Below are positions 58,836 through 64,000 of a DNA stretch of 64,000 nt, one piece after another. The stretch comes from Shinisaurus crocodilurus (lineage: Eukaryota; Chordata; Lepidosauria; Squamata; Shinisauridae). The stretch lies in assembly GCA_021292165.1 (NCBI GenBank), contig CM037880.1, forward strand, positions 207,974,255-208,038,254, written 5' to 3'. Every line of letters begins with the position of its first letter. Position 1 is the stretch's first letter. The position numbers and the translations under genes are program-made. Below the pieces are notes generated by a model, which ran no database searches, was not told the origin of the DNA, and worked only from the letters and a program-made list of their open reading frames with translations.

Positions 58836-59277
58836 TAAACCACTACAAGGACATGTGCCTCAGTCCTAAGGAAATATGCCATACATATTAGCAGGTTTCT
58901 GCATGCTTCTCAGTAGTTAGATCGAGAAGTGCTGGCATAAATTGGATGGCCATTTGGATGCACATCTGAACACTGATGCTTCCATTACTGCATTTCTTTC
59001 AGTAGGATGCACATTTGAATGTTGATCCATATTCTGGCACAGGTATTCATATGTTAATACTTTTTGAAAGCATGTTTGGAGCTGGAGCTGGTCCTGGAAC
59101 TTCAGATGAATAATTGTAATAATTCATTCTGCCATTACGGAATTAGTTATCATCAATTAAGCTACATTATCACAATCATTGGAGGCTATCTTGTGCAATT
59201 CCATTAAGCATTTTCAGGTCTGTGGGTTTATGGGCCTCATATTGTATGGGTGATGATGTTAAATTATTAATTTAGTT

Positions 59278-59880
59278 GCAGTCTTTCATCACTACTCTGT
59301 GAGACTGATCAGGCAGGAATGTGCAGAGCTCGGCCAAAATGTGACCTCTTACGCCTTTCTGCCACCATTTGAATTGTGACACATTTTAAGCTCACAAATC
59401 AGTTTGATCGTATTAAATAAAAACAAAGACCCTCCCTCGAAAGATTCTACAGTAGTTCTACCCTACAGCAGGTGCTACACATGATGCAGAACAAGGTGGA
59501 ATAGATGCACTGATCTAGGGGGGGAAATAACATCAAAAATATTTTTTTTAAAATGAGGAAAAAAATCTCCCTACAAGTAAAAACAAAACAAAAAAACCCC
59601 GTCCATTGTAAGGGTAATAGTCCTAGTACAGCCCATGATATCTTAGTTTCTACTTGTATGAATATGTAGATAAATAGATACAAACACACACTTGGAAAAT
59701 TCAAATATTTTGTTCATAAAACATAAGGAAATATTCTAACATTTTCCTTTATCAGTGTTCTGTGGGACCAACAAGGCAAGGGGAGCCCAACTAGGCCAAA
59801 ATTTGACTGCTTACTCCTTTCTGCACATTTAAATTGGGCCACATAAGCATCATTCTGGTCAGCACACTACGTGAGCAATT
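59278..59880. repeat. Two diverged copies of an unnamed repeat
   Basis: 59320-59410 and 59785-59870 share GGCCAAAATNTGAC, CTTACNCCTTTCTGC and ATTTNAATTGNGNCACAT in the same order about 470 bp apart. Confidence 0.5.
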
Positions 59881-59905
59881 TTATAAATGTAGGCTGTAAT
59901 CATAT

Positions 59906-59990
59906 ACCCAGTACTTAGGACTAAGGCCCATTTAACTCAGTAGGACATACTTCTGAATAGACATACATAGGATTCCACTGGTAAGGTCAC
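59906..59990. repeat. Short reptile repeat of the TGCAATCCTATGCA type
   Basis: GGCTGTAATCATATACCCAG and CAGTAGGACATACTTCTGAA, ending CATACATAGGATTCCA. Related copies are at 61708-61792 and 63497-63625. Confidence 0.55.
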
Positions 59991-60780
59991 ATGAATGAAA
60001 TAATAGAAAACTCTTCTGGTCTGGATGGATTGTACCACTGGGGAAGTAGGATAAAAGGGATAAGTATGGAATGGCAGAACCATGCAGTTCTGCTCTGTAT
60101 ACGTTTGTCAAAGGGTGGAATGATATAATTCTCCAATGAAATAGAGTGGATCACAGAAGCTTGAAAGGCTTCTGCAATTATTCCTTGGTGAAGGGGTTGG
60201 GTTTTAATTAGCCTCTCATTGCATCACATTACATCATCCTAGGATGTGGAATATGCTGTGCATCTCAGGAGTTAAAGTCTCCAATCTAGCAAAGGATAGG
60301 TTTAAAAACAACTCCCTCTCACTGGGTAGGAGTGGCATAAGGATAAGGGAGGCCTAATAGAGCCTGGGATGCTACGCCAACGACCCTCATCCTGATGGTG
60401 CTATGGTCTAACATTGGAAGGCCCCTGTGATTTCTGGATCACGGGGGCAGACGTTCTCTCCTGAATGTGGAGCAAAATCCACAACACAGGAGGCAGGGTG
60501 TCAAAACAAAACCTTGTTTCCCTCATGAGATCAGAGGGGCATCAGGATGAGGAAAGGGGTATAGCACAGCTGGGGGGGCTGCAGTATCCACTCTTGTCAT
60601 CCCAAAGACCTCCAATCCAGTGATCTGGTGGTGGGGTTTTTTAGCCCTCATTGGAGCAGCCATCTTCAGCATGTCTGGGAAGTTGCTCTACATCTCTGCC
60701 ACAAAGCCTCAAGAGTTTAAAGGCAGGGAGATGGAGACAATGAAGCCTCGACAATGAAACCAATTACAGAGGCATGGTCA

Positions 60781-60930
60781 GCCCTCGCTCCCTTGTTGGA
60801 GATCTTCAAGCAGAGTTGAGTAACAGTCAGCTGTTGGCAATGCTTGAGCTCAGAATTTCCTGCATTGAGTAGGGGATTGGGCTAGACAGTCTACTAGGCC
60901 TCCTCCAACTCTATGATTCCCCCCCCCCTA
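60781..60930 (+). mobile_element. CR1 LINE 3' end
   Basis: TTGTTGGAGATCTTCAAGCA, GGGGATTGGGCTAGACAG and CCTCCAACTCTATGATTCC form the end of a CR1, with a single tail unit left. Confidence 0.75.
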
Positions 60931-61707
60931 CATTGGATACTTCCCTGTATTTCTGGAGTGGACTTAGTCCACTTAGCTACTGAACTTAGTCACAAAATGC
61001 TTCTATCCCCACCAAAAGCTATGATTCTGGTTCAGATTTTGTGGTTACAGAACTCCCTCAAGACAGGTGAGTGGTGATCAGGCTAGAATCTTTAGAAAAG
61101 TGGGAATTTGTATAGCCATCAGCTCTGGATTTTTCTGGAGGTGGGATTGCCAATATGTGGCCTGGCAGAATTCAATTTGATGTGAAGGATTCATAGAAAC
61201 TTGAAGATTTACTTTATAGCCCTGTTACTGCTCTTCGGCTTAATTGAAATAAAAGAAGCCAATATTCTGTCATTTTGACTTCCAATACGTATTTGCTTTA
61301 AAAAAGAAATCAAAATAGGAAAAAGCGGAAAATCTGAACCAATTCCATCAAGTCAATCTGAAAGAGTTGTGAAAATCTGTCTCATCCTAGAATTGCCCAT
61401 TTCTTAGAAATGGGAAATGCACATTAGATGTGGCAGGAAATTGCTCTTCAGAATTAAATTGTGATATCTTTCTTTACTGTTCACATAAACAGCCTGTATC
61501 TGAGAAATTGTTATGAAGATGAATCACACCTTAATACTACATTCTAATGTGTACAGTGATGGGGAAAACAGTTTGCATCCAAATAAATGCCAAACTGCGA
61601 ATTTACAGGCAATTTCACTGTTATCCTCAAACATTACAAATAAAGTGAAAATAGACATTCAGTTAAACTTAATTGCTGTAGAAAACTTATTAAAATGTTA
61701 TTTGGGA

Positions 61708-61792
61708 TGCAATCCTATACAAAGAAACCCAGGAGTAAGCCCCATTGATCTCGGTAGGACTTACTTCTGAGTAGATATGCATAGGATTGCAT
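61708..61792. repeat. Short palindrome-ended repeat
   Basis: TGCAATCCTATAC at the left is mirrored by GCATAGGATTGCA at the right. The interior GAGTAAGCCCCATTGATC is the usual core. Confidence 0.7.
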
Positions 61793-62200
61793 TGTTAATT
61801 GATTTCCATGTTTTCACACAGGAGTGCTTTAATTTGAATATTTATGATTTTATTATTTTGCATTCGCATCCTGTTCCTCTTCTTAGGAGCTCAGAATCAA
61901 AATAAACCTGTGAAGGAAGTTACACTGTCACAAAGAGATTATGATGAGTTGCCTGATGTCTTCCTGGGTGAATTATCTTTTGCCTTCAGTGATGGGTAAC
62001 CCTCTCTCCTCAGGTTTTATTTGGAAGTGAGTTCAGTTAACCAAGCAATTTCTCAGTTAAAATGTCTGAAATTGCAGCATTATTTTTATTTTTGACCCCA
62101 GTTTAAAGCCCTTCCAGTCCTCTTGCATTTCTGATGACATCATTGGAAGTATGATGGGGTCCAAATCACTCCCTCTAAATTCCCATGAACCTCAATGACT

Positions 62201-62386
62201 GGGTTTGCACGACAAAACCTCAGTAGGGGTATTGCCAGAGAAAACCTACTGAGATTTAGCGTGTTGTGAAAACCCGGGAAGGGTTAGTTAGGGTGGTTAA
62301 GGAGAGTCTCTTCAACCAACCTACTAAGCCATGGCTTGTAGTAGGGTTTACTTACCCTACTGAGGTTTAGCATGTCATCTGAACCC
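62201..62386. mobile_element. Harbinger-like MITE of the GGGTTTGCACGAC type
   Basis: It starts GGGTTTGCACGACAAAACCT and ends TAGCATGTCATCTGAACCC, imperfect inverted ends, and includes hairpins at 62201-62275 and 62320-62345. Ends resemble those at 22333 and 23107. Target duplication not exact. Confidence 0.55.
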
Positions 62387-62479
62387 GGACAACATGTTAA
62401 ACCTCTCGCAAGCCAAAAGAGGCAGAGCCCCTTAGCCAGAGTGGCAAACAAGGGCTGCCGCTCTGACCAGGGAGCTGTG

Positions 62480-62981
62480 GCCGATGACCACCAGCCAAGT
62501 GCCCAAGTGGCACTTAGTGCGGCTGTCATCGGCTTCCCTAGCGCGCTCCTGCCGATGTCGGGAGAGCGGGTTGCTTGTGAGCAATCCCGCTCTCCCAGCA
62601 TCGGCCAAAGTGCAGGGGGAAGCCCCAAAGCACTTCAGTGATGGCATGGGGGATCCAGGCGCCCGACCTTGCTTGCTCTTAAGAGCAAGCAAGGCTGGGT
62701 GTCTGGATCCCCCATGCCACATTCGCTGAAGCCACCGTCCTTTCGGGCAGGGACAGCAGTGGCGGTAGCGAAGGTGGGATCTTGCCTCCACTGCCTTCAC
62801 CCTTTCAGCTGAGACGACAGCAGTGGTGGTGGCAAAGCCACCTCTTCCTCCCCAATCCCTGCTCAGGGATTGGGCAGGAGGAGGTGCGCAGCAGACCCCT
62901 CCTGCCCCCCCAAGAGCAGCTCCTATGCTGTGGGGGGGGGCTTATTCTCTCTGTTGCACAGCCCTGGCAACAGAGAGAATA
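62480..62981. repeat. Chain of consecutive palindromes
   Basis: Separate inverted repeats occur at 62480-62533 (GCCGATGAC...GTCATCGGC), 62551-62605 (GCCGATG, GGGAGAGCGGG), 62642-62719 (39-bp arms with four mismatches, centre CTTAAG), 62851-62874 (perfect 11-bp arms) and 62943-62981 (perfect 15-bp arms). The block is GC-rich compared with its surroundings. Overlapping open frames on both strands are consequences of the palindromes. Confidence 0.75.
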
Positions 62982-63059
62982 CCCACCCCCTCTGATCCTT
63001 CTTCTCCTACTGTGCTGTGGTGCCCACCCTTATGGCTTGGATGCTTTTGCCCAATTATG

Positions 63060-63496
63060 ATTTAAATACTGGCCAAGGGCCAGTTTAGTTAGAACCGCAC
63101 TCCTCCCTTCGCAGATCTTTGATTGATTAATAAATGTGGCCCTGATTTGATCCCATACTCTTGTGTCTGGTCTCTTTATTTCCTCCCTTACATGCGCAAT
63201 GGAGGTTGCTGAATCAAGAGCAAAAAGAGGGTAGGTTAATAATAAGAATGAGCAGATGAAATGAACACATAGTGAAGTATATATGTACAAGAGAAAGACA
63301 AGACAGTGTTCATCTAGGAAGACAGTTGGGTATCATTCCCACTTCATAGATAGCGTACCAAAATATGTATAAAGGTTGAATCAAATAACTGTTGGCATTT
63401 ATATTTTCAAAAGAGGAGCAGCCAGGCTTCTTTGTCTCTATAGCTCATGGTACAACTGGAGATATTTTTGCATCAAGCATGGCCTAATCTAATTTA
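63060..63496. other. Gene-free sequence near the window end
   Basis: No recognised feature. Confidence 0.4.
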
Positions 63497-63625
63497 AACT
63501 GCAATCTTATACATGTCTACTCAGAAATAAGGACCTAAGGCTGCAATCCTATACACATTTACATGAGAGCAAGGTCCATTGAACTTAACAGGACTGGGTG
63601 GAAATGCATAAGATTGTGCTTTCAG
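63497..63625. repeat. Short reptile repeat, two adjoining copies
   Basis: TGCAATCTTATACATGTCTA with CTCAGAAATAAGGACC abuts GGCTGCAATCCTATACACAT with CAAGGTCCATTGAACTTAAC, the family of 61708. Confidence 0.6.
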
Positions 63626-64000
63626 TGTGTTTAACACCTCCCCAATTATAGAAATGTTGCAAGCTGCAGGAGAAGCATTTTGTACAAAGGTCCGGTAGAC
63701 TTGGGATTTTCCATGTTGCCCAATAACATCCTTTCTCCCCTCCTCCCACATTTTTCTTGTTTTCTGCTTAACCCCTGGCCTGATAAAGAGTTTTGATGAA
63801 TTTGAAAGCTTGCCCACATTTTTAATTGGTTCTTGATATTACCTTTTGGAGGGGGGGGATTTCTAATGGAGCAATGGAACTTCCTACAGTCCATGGACAG
63901 TACCTTCACATGCCCAAAAGCCAGGCAGAGATACAATTAGACATCAGGATCTGTTGCCTTGCTTCCTTCTTTCAGTAATTCTGCTTTCAAAATAAAAGCC

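Noticed and set aside
62284..63065. Overlapping open frames on both strands in a GC-rich block
   Set aside because: The frames mirror each other because of the palindromes; no protein domain was recognised.

Overview
This window is nuclear DNA of a vertebrate, most likely a squamate reptile (lizard or snake). That assignment is inferred from the mix of elements: a DIRS retrotransposon, L1 with an AAT-repeat tail, L2/CR1-type LINEs, CR1 3' ends, a 5S rRNA-derived SINE, tRNA-derived SINEs, Helitrons, several hAT, mariner-like and Harbinger-like elements, and a SPIN-like hAT. No bacterial genes, operons or CRISPR arrays were seen. The only convincing host coding sequence is one 113-nt CUB-domain exon (44686-44798, + strand) that looks like CSMD3. 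The rest is read as the flanking introns of that very large gene, filled with transposable elements. A second exon-like segment (61887-61995) is weaker.

Layout. 1-5201: nearly complete DIRS element (gag-like ORF, RT/RNase H ORF, tyrosine recombinase ORF, internal complementary region and right terminal repeat) with open reading frames; its left end lies outside the window. About 5950-12937: full-length but decayed L1, interrupted at 11001-12540 by a 5'-truncated non-LTR element whose reverse transcriptase ends in a C2H2 zinc finger. A near-identical shorter copy of that element lies at 23580-24563 on the minus strand. 13-17 kb: LINE/SINE debris and microsatellites. 17622-19213: hAT element with an exact 8-bp target duplication, carrying a long hairpin and GC-rich tandem repeats. 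21574-23075: Helitron carrying a 30-bp minisatellite and a Harbinger-like MITE. 23106-25170: TIR-rich composite holding the second zinc-finger LINE copy. 25-30 kb: mariner MITE, L2 remnant and SPIN-like hAT (28101-29019, exact 8-bp TSD). 29333-33887: three Helitron pieces, one with a helicase C-terminal coding remnant and one hit by a solo LTR.

34.4-36.1 kb: an L2-like LINE nested in another LINE. 36.8-44.5 kb: hAT, CR1, mariner MITE, possible Penelope-like remnant, SINE and LINE. 44.7-50 kb: the CSMD-like exon and mostly quiet intron. 50-57.4 kb: solo DIRS terminus, 5S-derived SINE, hairpin-bearing elements, an L1 copy with a twin-priming inversion (55737-56853) and a MITE with 21-bp inverted ends. 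58-64 kb: mariner MITE, SINE, CR1 end, and at 62201-62981 an unusual run of consecutive palindromes.

The elements do not form a joint pathway. They are independent parasites whose nesting gives relative ages: L1 before the zinc-finger LINE, Helitron before the Harbinger MITE and the solo LTR. The least ordinary signal is the set of GGGTTYGNACGAC-ended elements that each enclose different chains of hairpins.
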